Shown here: positions 26,842 through 37,100 of the stretch, in pieces
Layout: each line of letters opens with the position of its first letter
Numbering within the stretch: the stretch's first letter is position 1
NCBI RefSeq assembly: GCF_001280005.1
Contig: NZ_LGDW01000347.1
Span: forward strand, 1 to 64,000
DNA: 64,000 nt
DNA from: Streptomyces sp. NRRL WC-3618
GTDB taxonomy: Bacteria; Actinomycetota; Actinomycetes; Streptomycetales; Streptomycetaceae
Reading direction: 5' to 3'
Notes under the pieces: model-generated
Databases searched by the model: none
What the model saw: the letters and a program-made list of their open reading frames with translations, nothing else
Told to the model about the DNA's origin: nothing
Position numbers and translations under genes: made by a program

Positions 26842-28457
26842 CAGGCCGCCCCCTCTCGCGCCGCCGACACCGGCAGCGGGGGTGCTCCCTCGCCATGAAC
26901 CGTCGCTGCCCGCGCGGTGTGCCGTGCGGCCTCCTCCCGCTCCGATGCCAGCCGCAGCAGTGCCGCCCGGTCGATCTTGCCCCGGTCCGTCTCCGGCAGC
27001 GCGGCCACCGGGAGGACCGTGGCCGGTATGCAGTAGTACGGCAGTACGTCGGCCACCGCACGCCGGGCCGTGTCCGGGTCGACGTCGGCCGGGCAGACGA
27101 AGGAGATCAGGCTGCGGGCGTCCCGCTTGAGTGTGACGGCGCGGGAGCAGCCCGCCACCGACTCCAGTACCGAGGAGACGGAGTCGAGTTCCACGCGGAA
27201 ACCGCGGACCTTGACCTGGTCGTCGGTACGGCCCAGATGCTCGAGTTCGCCGTCTGGCGTCCAGCGGCCGAGGTCGCGTGTGCGGAACATGCGGCGTCCG
27301 CCGCCGAGGAAGGGGTCGGGGGCGTACCGCTCGGCGTTCAGCGCCTCGTTGTTCAAGTAGCCAGTCGATACGCAGTCGCCCCCGGCCCACATCTCGCCGA
27401 CCTCCCCGATGGGCAGCGCACGCCGGTGCTCGTCGAGGACGTACACCGTGTTGTTGGGGGTGGGGCGGCCGATCGTGAGAGTTGCGTCGTCCACGCGGTA
27501 GTGGTGCATCGTATTGACGATCGTCGTCTCCGTGGGCCCGCAGGAGTTGTGGAAGGCGGACCGCCGGGCCCAGGCGTCCGCGAGCGGGCGCGGGCACGGC
27601 TCGCCCGCGACCGCCACCGTCCGCACATGGGGGCAGTCCGCCGGGTCGATCCCGGACAGCACCGTCGGCGTCGCGATCAGCACGTCCGCCGTACGGGCCG
27701 CCGCCCCGACGTCCTTGCCGCGGACGACGAGCGTGCCGCCGTGGGTGAGACAGCCCAGCATCTCCCAGGCGGCCATGTCGAAGGCGATGTTGAGGAGCTG
27801 GGCGACCCGGTCACCAGGGCGGATACCCAGGTCACCGGGCGCGGTGAGGAGGATGTTCGCGACGTTGCGGTGGGTGACCTCCACCCCGTTGGGCTTGCCG
27901 GTCGTGCCGGAGGTGAACAGGACGTAGCACCCGTCGTCGGGGCGTACGGGCCGCTCGAGACGGACCGGCTCTTCCGTGGAGAGTTCGGTGAGATCGTCGT
28001 CGAGCGTGATCAGCTGCTGTCCCGCGTCAGCCGGAGGCACCCGCAGCGTGTGCTCCGACTGAGTGAGGACGACCCTGATTCCGGCGGTGCGGATGACGTG
28101 CCGCAGCTGGGCGGCGGGAGTGAGGCCGATGTCCTGCGGGACGTACGCGGCGCCGGCCTTGAGCGCTCCGAGCAGTCCGACGAGCATCGGGATGGAGCGG
28201 CGCACGAAGAGGCCGACGTGATCGCCGGGCCGTACGCCCTCCCGTACGAGTCTGGCCGCGAGCCGGTCGGCACGACGGTTCAGCTCGCCGTACGTGATCG
28301 TCGTGCCCTGGTGCTCGGCGGCGACTGCGTGCGGCGCGGCGACGGCCCGTCGTTCGACGGCGTGGTGGACAAGGGGGTCGAGGACGGGGACTTCAGGACC
28401 TTGGCCGAACTGCCAGAACAGGGCCCTGTCTTGGGGGGACAGATGGCTCAGGGGCAT
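26841..28457 (-). CDS. Stand-alone adenylate-forming (NRPS-like A domain) enzyme, TmpL N-terminal half
   Basis: 538 residues with the adenylation core motifs in order: LFTSGTTGKPNGVEVTHRN (A3), FDMAAWEML (A4), NSCGPTETT (A5), GEMWAGG (A6), TRDLGRW (A7), GRTDDQVKVRGFRVEL (A8) and GKIDR with the A10 lysine. No carrier-protein GGxS motif is visible at the C-terminus, so the acceptor is not in this protein. It should activate a carboxylic or amino acid as AMP ester. AGGAGG precedes the ATG at 28457. It heads a three-gene minus-strand operon with the membrane partner and an enoyl-CoA hydratase. Confidence 0.85.
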   Translation of the reverse strand: MPLSHLSPQDRALFWQFGQGPEVPVLDPLVHHAVERRAVAAPHAVAAEHQGTTITYGELNRRADRLAARLVREGVRPGDHVGLFVRRSIPMLVGLLGALKAGAAYVPQDIGLTPAAQLRHVIRTAGIRVVLTQSEHTLRVPPADAGQQLITLDDDLTELSTEEPVRLERPVRPDDGCYVLFTSGTTGKPNGVEVTHRNVANILLTAPGDLGIRPGDRVAQLLNIAFDMAAWEMLGCLTHGGTLVVRGKDVGAAARTADVLIATPTVLSGIDPADCPHVRTVAVAGEPCPRPLADAWARRSAFHNSCGPTETTIVNTMHHYRVDDATLTIGRPTPNNTVYVLDEHRRALPIGEVGEMWAGGDCVSTGYLNNEALNAERYAPDPFLGGGRRMFRTRDLGRWTPDGELEHLGRTDDQVKVRGFRVELDSVSSVLESVAGCSRAVTLKRDARSLISFVCPADVDPDTARRAVADVLPYYCIPATVLPVAALPETDRGKIDRAALLRLASEREEAARHTARAATVHGEGAPPLPVSAAREGAA

Positions 28458-29254
28458 GCTTCACAGACCTCCTGGCTGTGTATCGAGAGGAGCAGATGCC
28501 TTGGGCGACTGAACGCTGACGTGCGTCGATATGTCGAGCATCGTGCGGAGGTGCGAGGCCACAACACCGGAGTGCGGTGGGGGCTCCCCTAGCTCTAACG
28601 TTCAATGTGGGCCGCGTCACCGGGAAAACAAGTCACATGTGAACTGACGGCACATTGGCAAACTTCTGCACAGCCCGGCGACAGGAACCCCGCGCGCAGC
28701 GCGTGCAACATGATCCGGTGCGTCCGCAACTCTGCCGGAGTCACAACTCTCTTATTCAGGCGAGGAATTGGGTCGAGGTATATTCGCTGCCGCGAATCGC
28801 ATGGGATCACGCAGCCTGACTCCAGGCCGCTGCGGCCGTGGGCCATGTCCGAGGCACCGAAGCGGCGGAATCCGGCCATGGCACAGCCGACGACCTGCCC
28901 ACCAAGTGCAGAGAGACACAACCACCGCGCAAGCGGCCGCGGCCCTCGGACTGAACGAGGCCGCGACGCGCAAGCTCATGGCCCGCTTCGGCCGCTGGAG
29001 CCCCTACCGCTGACCGCAGCGGGGCGGCTCCGGCGCCCCAGGGGGCACGCGGACGGTGACGAGGAGGCTGGGGCGAACCTGGCCCCAGCGCCGGGTAACA
29101 GTCGTGCGTTGCGGGAGCTGTGGCAACAGGACGCGACAGCTGCCGACCTGGCGGCACACCGCTTCCGGGTCAAGGACCACTCGACCGCCATCCCGTCCCC
29201 TTCCTGCGGCTGCGCGAGGACCTCACCGCTCAGCAGGTTCCGCCGTTCACGAGC
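28458..29254. other. About 800 bases of apparently decayed DNA
   Basis: No intact gene. A plus frame ending at 29011-29013 reads TTAQAAAALGLNEAATRKLM then ARFGRWSPYR and could be the tail of an HTH-type protein. Another frame near 29090-29180 reads ALRELWQQDATAADLAAHRF. Neither has a credible start or a recognised full-length family. The upstream part (28458-28620) should hold the promoter of the adenylation operon. Confidence 0.45.
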
Positions 29255-30500
29255 TCACCCACGCCGGCCTGCCGGCGTTCGGTGGCCAAGCCCGCGGCGG
29301 GAGCCGAAGTCCTCCCCGCCCGAGCGTGGGCCGCGGGTCCGCGGGGCGACGGGCCGCAGCTGGATGCGGGCAGCGAGACCGGTACCGGGGGCGGGGTGGA
29401 GGGTGATGGTGCCCCCGGAGGCGTCGACGAGGTGGCGGACGATGGGCAGGCCGAGGCCGGTGCCGTCGTGGTGGGAGTCGGAGGAGCGCTAGAACCGGTC
29501 GAAGGCGCGCTCGCGGTCGGCCGCGTTCATGCCGGGGCCTTGGTCGACGATGTGGAGTTCTGTCCCGGGGGCGCGGTGCAGGGTGATGGTGGTGCTGGGC
29601 GGGGAGACGCGCAGGGCGTTGGCGATCAGGTTGTCGATGATCTGTTCCAGGGCGCCGGGGATGGCCCATACCTGTCCTGCGGGTGGGCCGGTGATGTCGA
29701 GGGCGATGTACTGCTCGGCTGCCAGCGGCTCCCACATCGCCACCCGGTCGGCGACGATCGCGTCGAGGTCGACGGGTCCGGGGGTGGTGGCGGTGTTCTC
29801 CAGGCGGGCCAGGGCGAGCAGGCCCTGCACCATGCGGCCGAGGCGTTCGACCTCGCCGACGGCTTCCTCGAGGCTGGGGTGGGCGCGCGGGTCGAGGTAG
29901 GGCTCGAAGTTCTCCAGACGCAGACGCAGTCCGGTGAGCGGGGTTTTGAGCTGGTGGGAGGCTTCGGAGGCGAATGCTTGCTGGGCTTCGAGCAGGTGCT
30001 GGAGCCGGGTCGCGGTGTGGGTGAAGGACGTGGCGAGGCGGCGTAGTTCGGGCGGTCCGGCGGTGGCGTCGGGCGGGGTGGTGAGCTGTCCCTCGGCGAG
30101 CTGGGCGGTCGCGGCCTCGAGGGTCCGCAGCGGGCGGGTGATCCACCGGGCCAGGCTGAAGGCGACCAGGGCGACCGCGGCAAGCACGCAGGCACCGGCC
30201 AACGCGAGGGCGCCCCAGATGCGGTGTACCCGGGTGCTGACCTGGTCCAGGGGGTAGGTCAGGCGCAGGGAGCCGCGGATGGTGGTGCCGGATGCGCCGG
30301 GCATGGTCGCGGACAGCACATCACGGCCGGCACTGTCGGTGGTGGTCGTGACCGTGGGCTGGTTGCGCAGCGCGCGGGCGATGTCCGGCTGCACGGCGAG
30401 ACTGATGCCGGTGCGCGCGGCCGGGTCGGAGTCGGCCAGGACGATGCCCTGCTTGTCGGTGACGACGACGTGACCGCCGGTTCGGGTGGCCGAGTCAGTC
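29255..30500 (-). pseudogene. Sensor histidine kinase, 5'-truncated with in-frame amber codon
   Basis: The minus strand encodes most of a two-component kinase. A sensor segment (GHVVVTDKQGIVLADSDP) is followed by a membrane helix (GALALAGACVLAAVALVAF), HAMP, and the H-box FASEASHQLKTPLTGLRLRL with the phosphorylatable His. An N-box with IIDNLIANALRVSP and the G1-type DQGPGMN follow. The frame is then stopped by TAG at 29489-29491 after AFDRF; the same frame continues RSSDSHHDGTGLGLPIVRHL (the G2 region) to TGA at 29255. Homologues usually read FWRSSDS here, so TGG has become TAG. The N-terminal membrane helix is missing at the junction near 30500. Confidence 0.8.
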
Positions 30501-30614
30501 GTCGGCGTCGTCGCCGTCCTCGCGTCCCTGTTCCTCCCGCCCGTGTTCCTCGTCGCGGCCCCGGTCCTCGCCGGTGCCCGGCGACGAGCTCGTCTGGGTG
30601 GGCAGGGCGGTAAT

Positions 30615-30885
30615 GCCTCACCCGGTCGCCGACGGCGACGTCCCGAACTCCCTCGCCGAGAGCGGTGACGTACCCCATCCCTTCGGCGCCGAGGACCACC
30701 GGGGCCGCCCAGCCCGGGCTGCCCTCGGCGCGGGCGCCGACGTCCATGTAGTTCACGCCGGCCATGCCCAGGCGCACGAGTGCTTCGCCGGGTACGGGGG
30801 CCGGGTCGGGCAGTTCGGTCCAGCGCATGACCTCGGGGCCGCCGTGCTCCTCGATGCGGATCGCTGCATGGGTGACACCTTCCTG
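30615..30885 (-). pseudogene. Quinone oxidoreductase (MDR family), N-terminal fragment
   Basis: About 90 codons of a zinc-less medium-chain reductase: AAIRIEEHGGPEVMRWTELP, GEALVRLGMAGVNYMDVGAR and VVLGAEGMGYVTALGEGV then DVAVGDRV. Homology stops after GDRV, and the following frame runs into the decayed histidine kinase region. No start codon is in place (the expected ATG position reads GTC/ACC). A truncated relic. Confidence 0.7.
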
Positions 30886-30930
30886 TGCAGCTCGTCGCGG
30901 GGGAACAGGCAGCACGTTAGGCCGCCAAAA

Positions 30931-30950
30931 ATGGACCGACAAGTCCAAAT
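30931..30950. promoter_or_regulatory. Possible TetR-type operator
   Basis: TGGAC-(CGACAA)-GTCCA lies 45-65 bases upstream of the quinone oxidoreductase relic. Short palindromes of this type often serve TetR regulators of such genes. Weak evidence. Confidence 0.25.
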
Positions 30951-31067
30951 CCCCAGGCCAGGCAGGCGGTACCCGGCCCACGATGACGGGCGGCGGCCCC
31001 CGAAGGGGGGCAGGCGGCAGCTCACACCCGGGCCCGGTGGGCGCGGCTCCGCAGGGCGGAGTCGTAG

Positions 31068-31093
31068 AGGGCCCCGCCTCCGGGCGGGGCCCT
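31068..31093 (-). terminator. Hairpin downstream of the giant NTPase gene
   Basis: Perfect 11-base-pair stem AGGGCCCCGCC / GGCGGGGCCCT with loop TCCG, 10 bases beyond the stop at 31104. Typical terminator of the giant gene. Confidence 0.7.
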
Positions 31094-31103
31094 GTCGCTC
31101 TTG

Positions 31104-34100
31104 TCATGCGTGGAGCGCCACGCACTCCCGGAGCAAGGATTCCAGCCTCATCTGGCCGTCCTCACGGTCGAAGACCTGGAGTGCGTCGAGGCAGGCGACG
31201 ATCCACCGAGCCTCGTCCTCGTCCTCGATCCGGGCCTGGACCGCTACGGCGGTCACCGCGCTCTCCAGGTCGAACGGGTCCTCCTTGAATTCGGCGGCGA
31301 GCGCCTGATAGCCCGTCGCCAGCATCGGATCCGCGTACACTCCCGTCGCCTCGGTGAAGGCGCGGGCCGCGACCCGGTCCGTGCGAAGGCCGGCCAGCTC
31401 ACGCAACGCCTCGTCGGGGTCGCCCAGTTCGCCATGCAGACGGTGGGCCTGGTCGACCAGGAGCGGCCAGCCGCCGGTCAGTTCGTGGAAACGGTCCAGG
31501 CGGTCCTCCGTGTGGAACATCTCGACGCGCTGGGCCCAGCCGCGCAGGCTGCGGCGGTCGTGGCGGCGCAGCACGACGGGAGCTGCCGGGGTGGGTTCGG
31601 TGCCCGTCAACAGGGCGCGCCACAGGGTCAGTTGAGTGGGGTCGGTGACGAGGACGACCGCGCGGGTCACCCCTGGCGTGGCGGGCAGCAGCGTCTCCGC
31701 CTGGTCGACGGCCTCCCGGCACGTTTCCGGGCGTGCCGGGTAGGTGGCGAAGTCACTGATGACGACTCGCCGTTCACGCGGCACCCCGCCGGTGAGTTGC
31801 TGCCGGTAGACGCGTCCATTGCCGACGGGCGGCAGCTTCCAGTCGGCGATGCGTCCGGCGACCGTCCGGAGGGTGTCGCCGACGTCGGTGACTCCGGTCG
31901 CGGAGGTGCCGAGGACGACCCTCGTCTGGTTGGACCGTTCACCGAGCAGGTCGTCGAGCTGGGTGATGGTCAGTGGAGCCGGCCGGCCGTCGGGCAGCTC
32001 GGGACGGCCCTCCTGCACGATGCTCGCCTGGAGTTTGCAGTCCTGTTCGGCCCTGAGCAGTCGGGCTTCCACCTCGTGTGAGGTGCCGATCATGCGCAGA
32101 GCGCTGGGTCCGCGCAGATGCCAGCCCAGACCGTCGTGGTTCGGGGCGAGAATGCCGAGGCCGACCATCTCGGAGAGGTAGGCGCGGAAACCCTCGGTGT
32201 CGAGCTGTTCGAAGCCCTTGCGCCAGTACGTCTCGCACTCCTCGCGCAGTTCGGTGTCGCTCAGCCGCACCTCCAGACCGCGGTGGCGGGCGTGGTACGC
32301 CAGCACGTTGGCGATCACGTCGTAACGGTGATCGAGGCTCAGCGTGTCCTTGAAGGCGGCCGAGATGCTGTCTCTGAGTCCGGTGTCCGACTCCACCACC
32401 TCGATGTCGGCGAGCTCCACCGCGTACAGCGGTTCTTTGGGGCCCTCGGGTCCGCGCCGTGCCCGCTTGCGGTGCATCACCTCGACCAGCCGGTGCCCGA
32501 ACATCTGGAGCAGGAAAGGCTGGTAGGAGCAGTAGCCGAGTACCCGGTTGACGAGGTCCAGGTCCAGGAACTCGAAGCCGAGTGCCCGCATCGGCTCGAC
32601 CAGCAGCTCGGCGGCGAACTGGGGAGCGAGCGGGCCGATCACCTTCGGAGTCTGTGCGAGGTGGCCGAACGGCCCGTTGCTGGCGAGCTTGGCGAACCGC
32701 TGCACGGAGTGCAGACCGGCGAAGACGACTTTGGCGCGGTCCTTGGTGTCGTCCCCGAGGCCTTTGAGTTTCTTGGTCTGGTTGAAGCGGGGGGCATCCC
32801 CCTCGAAGAACTGGTCGCACTCGTCGAGCAGGATCAGCAGACGCCGACGCGAGTCTCCGTCGGTCCAGGCCTGGATACCCGCACGCACCCGTTCGGAGAT
32901 GTCCTTTGCGGGCCTGCGGCCCTGGGGACGGCTCAGGACCTGCGCCTCGGTCAGTTTCCGGTCCAGCACGCTCCACAGGGTCTCGGGCCCGAGCGAGCTG
33001 CCCTTCCCGATGTTCTCCTGGTCGAGGTTGACGTACACCGTCTGGTAGTAGCCGGGGCGCTGCTCCATGAACTTGTCCCCGGCGTCCGCGAGCAGAGCCG
33101 ACTTGCCGAGGCCCCGGCCACCGAAGATGACCTGCGTTCCGCGCGGGTCCAGGATGCTTTTGCGCTCGGCGTCACGGCCGTAGAACATCTCGCCGCCGAT
33201 GCGGCCACGCTTTTCCCTGATGTACGGATTGACGCCGGAGAACGGCAACAGGGTCTGCGTGGCGGTGCTGACCTGGCGGTTGCCGTGGGCCGCGAGGTAG
33301 GCGAGGGCGGCGTCGTCCACGACCAGCAGCGGCTGCGACAACTGCCCGGAGCCGACAGCGAGTTCGACGCGGGCCTCGCGGCTCAGGGTGCCGAAGTAGA
33401 CGACGAGGAGACCTGTTCCGCTGGTGTCGCGCTCCGCCCAGCTCATGACCACCTTGGCGGGCGGCCGACCCCACACCACCATCACCCGGAGGTTGCCGCC
33501 CTGCTCTGTGATCTGCGATCCGAACGCCGGCGCCTTCGCCCTGCCGTTGATCGCCACCTCGGTCGCTTCGAAGAGCCGGTACTCGCGCCGATGCTGAGAC
33601 CGCTCGTCGAGTTGCCGGGCGCTCTTGGCGTCGTAGCCAAGTAGCTTGAGGAGCGGCGGCACCCGCCGCGTATGCGCCACCTGGAGCCGGTCCTTGGGCT
33701 CGGTCGTACCCATCACCCGCCACTCGTCGAGGGCATCGGCCGCCAGTGCCGCCTCGTCGGTGGACAGGGCGCTGTAGTCCAGAACGGGGATGGTCGGATG
33801 CGTGCCGCAGGATCGGACGAGGTCCACGAGGTCACGGTCGATGCCCCCGCGCAGGCCGTCGGGGACGGCCGGGAAGAACTCGGCCAGATGCGACTCGCCG
33901 TTCTCGATCTCCGGGACGTCTTCGCCGATCTCCAGGAAGTAGACAAGGTCGGCGGCGGTGGCCAGGTCGTTCGTCTCCAGGCGCCGCAGCACCTGGGCCC
34001 GCTGGTCCGCGGTGGAGTCCAGGACGTCGAGCCGGGCGCGGAGCCGGTCGGCCGCCTCCCGCCGGAAGGCGGGCAGGCTGCTTCGTACGGTGTCGAGTCC

Positions 34101-37100
34101 GCGCCGTACGGCGACCAGGTTGTGCGTGTCGGCGGTGTCGAGCCGCTCGCGGGCGTCGGCCAGCAGTTCCTGAAGACGCAGGTCCTGGTCGTCGGTCACG
34201 GCGCCGTCGGCCTGTGCGCGATGCAGCTCAGCGACGAGTTCCTCGTGCGCCTTCCGCAGCTCCGTGCGCCGTGCGGCCTCCCGTTCCTCGATCTCGGCGA
34301 GCGCGGGCGGAGTGAACTCCCTGGCCTGTACGGCGGGCAGCACCCCGCGCCCGGCCAGCTCGACGATGGCGCGGACCGCGGTGAAGGCATCACGGTCCAG
34401 CCGCTCGGCGAGGGCGTCCTGCCAGCTCCGGTCGACCGCGGTGATGAGTTGGTCGAGCGACGGCCGCTCGTCGACGGTGTCGCACACCTTCAGCAGTTCC
34501 GCGTCCAGCACGAGTTCAGGGGAGAGCGAACTGCCCGTACGCATGGTCGAGGTGTCGCCGGTCAAGAGGGCGAACAGCTCCTCCATCGACGCACGTGCCG
34601 CCCACGCCGTCGCGGCGGCGAGGGCTCCCGAGCGCTGGGCCAGCTGCTCCAGGTCACCCAGTGCGGCGTCCTTGCCGTCCAGCAGGGACTGACGCAGGGC
34701 GGAGATCTCCTTGACCGCCCGGTTGCGGTCGGACCGGTCGCCGCGGCGGGTGCCGTCGACCACCAGACACCACTCCTTGGCCAGACCGATGGCGCGCTCC
34801 ACCAGATGCACCAGGTCCTGCCGCCCGGCGCCCTGGAGCGGTTTGCCGCTCGGTGAGCGGTGCTTGCGGTCCATGCGGTCGATCTCGGTGTGGGCCTCGG
34901 CCAGTTTCGACAGGCGTTCGGCCTGCTCCCGCACGTGCTGGATCGCGTCACGGTTGTCGTGGACGACGGTCATGAGCAGCGATCCGAGCATCCCGTCATC
35001 CGGGGCAAGCCATCGCTTGGCGATCTCCGTCGCCCGCGCGAACCGTAGCCTCTGCGGCGCGAGCAGGGCGCTGCACTGCTCGCGCAACTCCCGCAGCCGC
35101 GCCTCCCGCTCGGCGTCGTCGGCGATGACGACCAGCGGCGAGGCGATCAGGGCACCGCTGAGCGCACGGTCGGCAACGGCGGTCGCCGCCTCGGCGAGAT
35201 GGTCCGGAAGGCGGGGCACCAGGGCCTTGAGCTGAGCGCCCGCCAGATGGTCGCCGGTGATCAGCGCGGTACGCAGCAGGGCGGGCAGCAGCATGAGTTC
35301 GCTGCCTTCCGTGTCGCGGCCCGCGTATCCGCCGTAGCTCTGGAGCAGGTCCGTGGTCAGCCGGGCGCCCTGGCTGTCGCCGGACGTGAGGAGCGCGGCG
35401 GCACCGGCCACGCGGAGCGCCGCCGCCTGCGGCTCAGGATGACCCGCGGCACGCGCCACGTGGTGGGCGAGTCCGAAGCGCCGCTCGACGACCAGCCTCG
35501 CCAGGGCCCGTTCGGCCGCGGTCTCGTCGGCGCCTTCGTCCTCGTCGCACTTGCCCTGGTCGTCGCTCTCGCCCTCGCCCTCGCCCGGGGAGGTGTCCGG
35601 GACGAGGGCCGTTTCAGGGGCGGGTGCGAGCTCGTCACCTGGTCCGGCGGGCGTGGACGGAACGTCGGCGTCCGAGGCCGTGGCCGGTGCCGGGTCGTTG
35701 TCAGCGGCTGTCGCGACCTGTGCGTCGCCCGTGCCGAGGGCGTCGGAGACCGTCGGGACGGGCGCGGCTTCCGGTGCGGGGGCGGGGCCGGGCGCGGTCT
35801 CCTGGGTGAGATCGGCGGCGGTGATACCCACCGGATTCCGGTTCGCTCGTTCGGTCGGCTGTACGTCCGCGCGTTCTCCGACGGTCGGTCCGTCGGCAGC
35901 CTCAGTGGCGTCTGCGTCCACCCTGGCGGGTTCGGGGTCGGCGGCCTCCGGCTGCGCCAACGTCAGTTCAGGGGCCATGACCGCCGCCATGGCGCACGCG
36001 GGCAGCACCCGCACGACCTGCTCCTGCAGAACCAGGATCTCCGCCGCGGCGTCCGCCTGTCGTCCCAGCCGGATGAGCCGCGCCAAAGCTACGAGGGCAG
36101 CGCTCTCCTCCCGTTGCGCCGACTCCCACGCCGGTGTGTCCAGCAGGCGGCGGGCCGCCTCTCGCGCATCCTCGGTGGCGGAGGCGGCGGGGCTGTCCGG
36201 TCGGCATACGACGTTCAGCAGTTCCCGCAGGGTCTCCCGTGCCCTGAGGTCGTGCTCATGGGTCAGCCGGTGGGCGGTTGCTGCGCGTGCCATGTCCTCC
36301 AGGCGGCGGGGCACCCCGTCGATCCCCGCCGCGCGGAACATCGCCTCCGCACGGTCGAACACGGCGCCCAGCGTGGCCAGCGGAGCCAGGTCCTCGTCCT
36401 TCGGTGGGCCGCCGTCCGCGACGACGGCTGTCACTGTCTCCGCAGCTTGGCGAGCGAGGGCGAGGGCCGACTCCAGGTCTCGGCAGACCACGTCGAGCTC
36501 CGCCGCCTCGTCGGCCGGGGCGTTCTCGGCAACCGTCTCGGACCCGTCGTCCGGGGCGGCCTCGATCGGCGTCTCCCGCTCCTCCGATGCGCCGGGCTCC
36601 AAGCCCGGATACGCCGCCACGATCGACCGGGCCTTCTCACCGACAGCGACGAATCGCGCCGTCTCGTCCTCGTCGGCGGTCCCGGCGAACCAGTCCTGGT
36701 CCGCCGCCCAGGCAATGACGTAGGCATCGCCGACGGAGGCGTTGCACCACGCGAAGACCGTGGCCCGGACCAGCGTCTCTCCCCACCGGGAAACCGGGTC
36801 GGACACCGTTTCGCCCTCCTGGGCGATGACGAATCGGCCGACCTGATTCATCACGTTGTGGGTGAGTCCCCTGGTCGCACAGGTGCAGCTGTGCTGCCTC
36901 GACTCGCGTTGCAGCCTGCCGAGTACGTCCCCGCACAGGGACTTGCTCGCCCGACGAGGGGCCGCGATGCGAATTCCCAGGCTGTCGAGCAGATCCTGCC
37001 GACCCCTGGGCGACAGGGAGTTGAAGGCAAGTTCCACCGCGTTGACCGTGAGGTCGGTCAGGGCGGTTAATGCCGGGTGTGTCAAGGCGTTGAGCGCGTC

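Noticed and set aside
35199-37070. A 623-codon plus-strand frame inside the giant NTPase gene
   Set aside because: Arg/Gly-rich antisense frame; the minus strand has continuous motifs and a plausible start.
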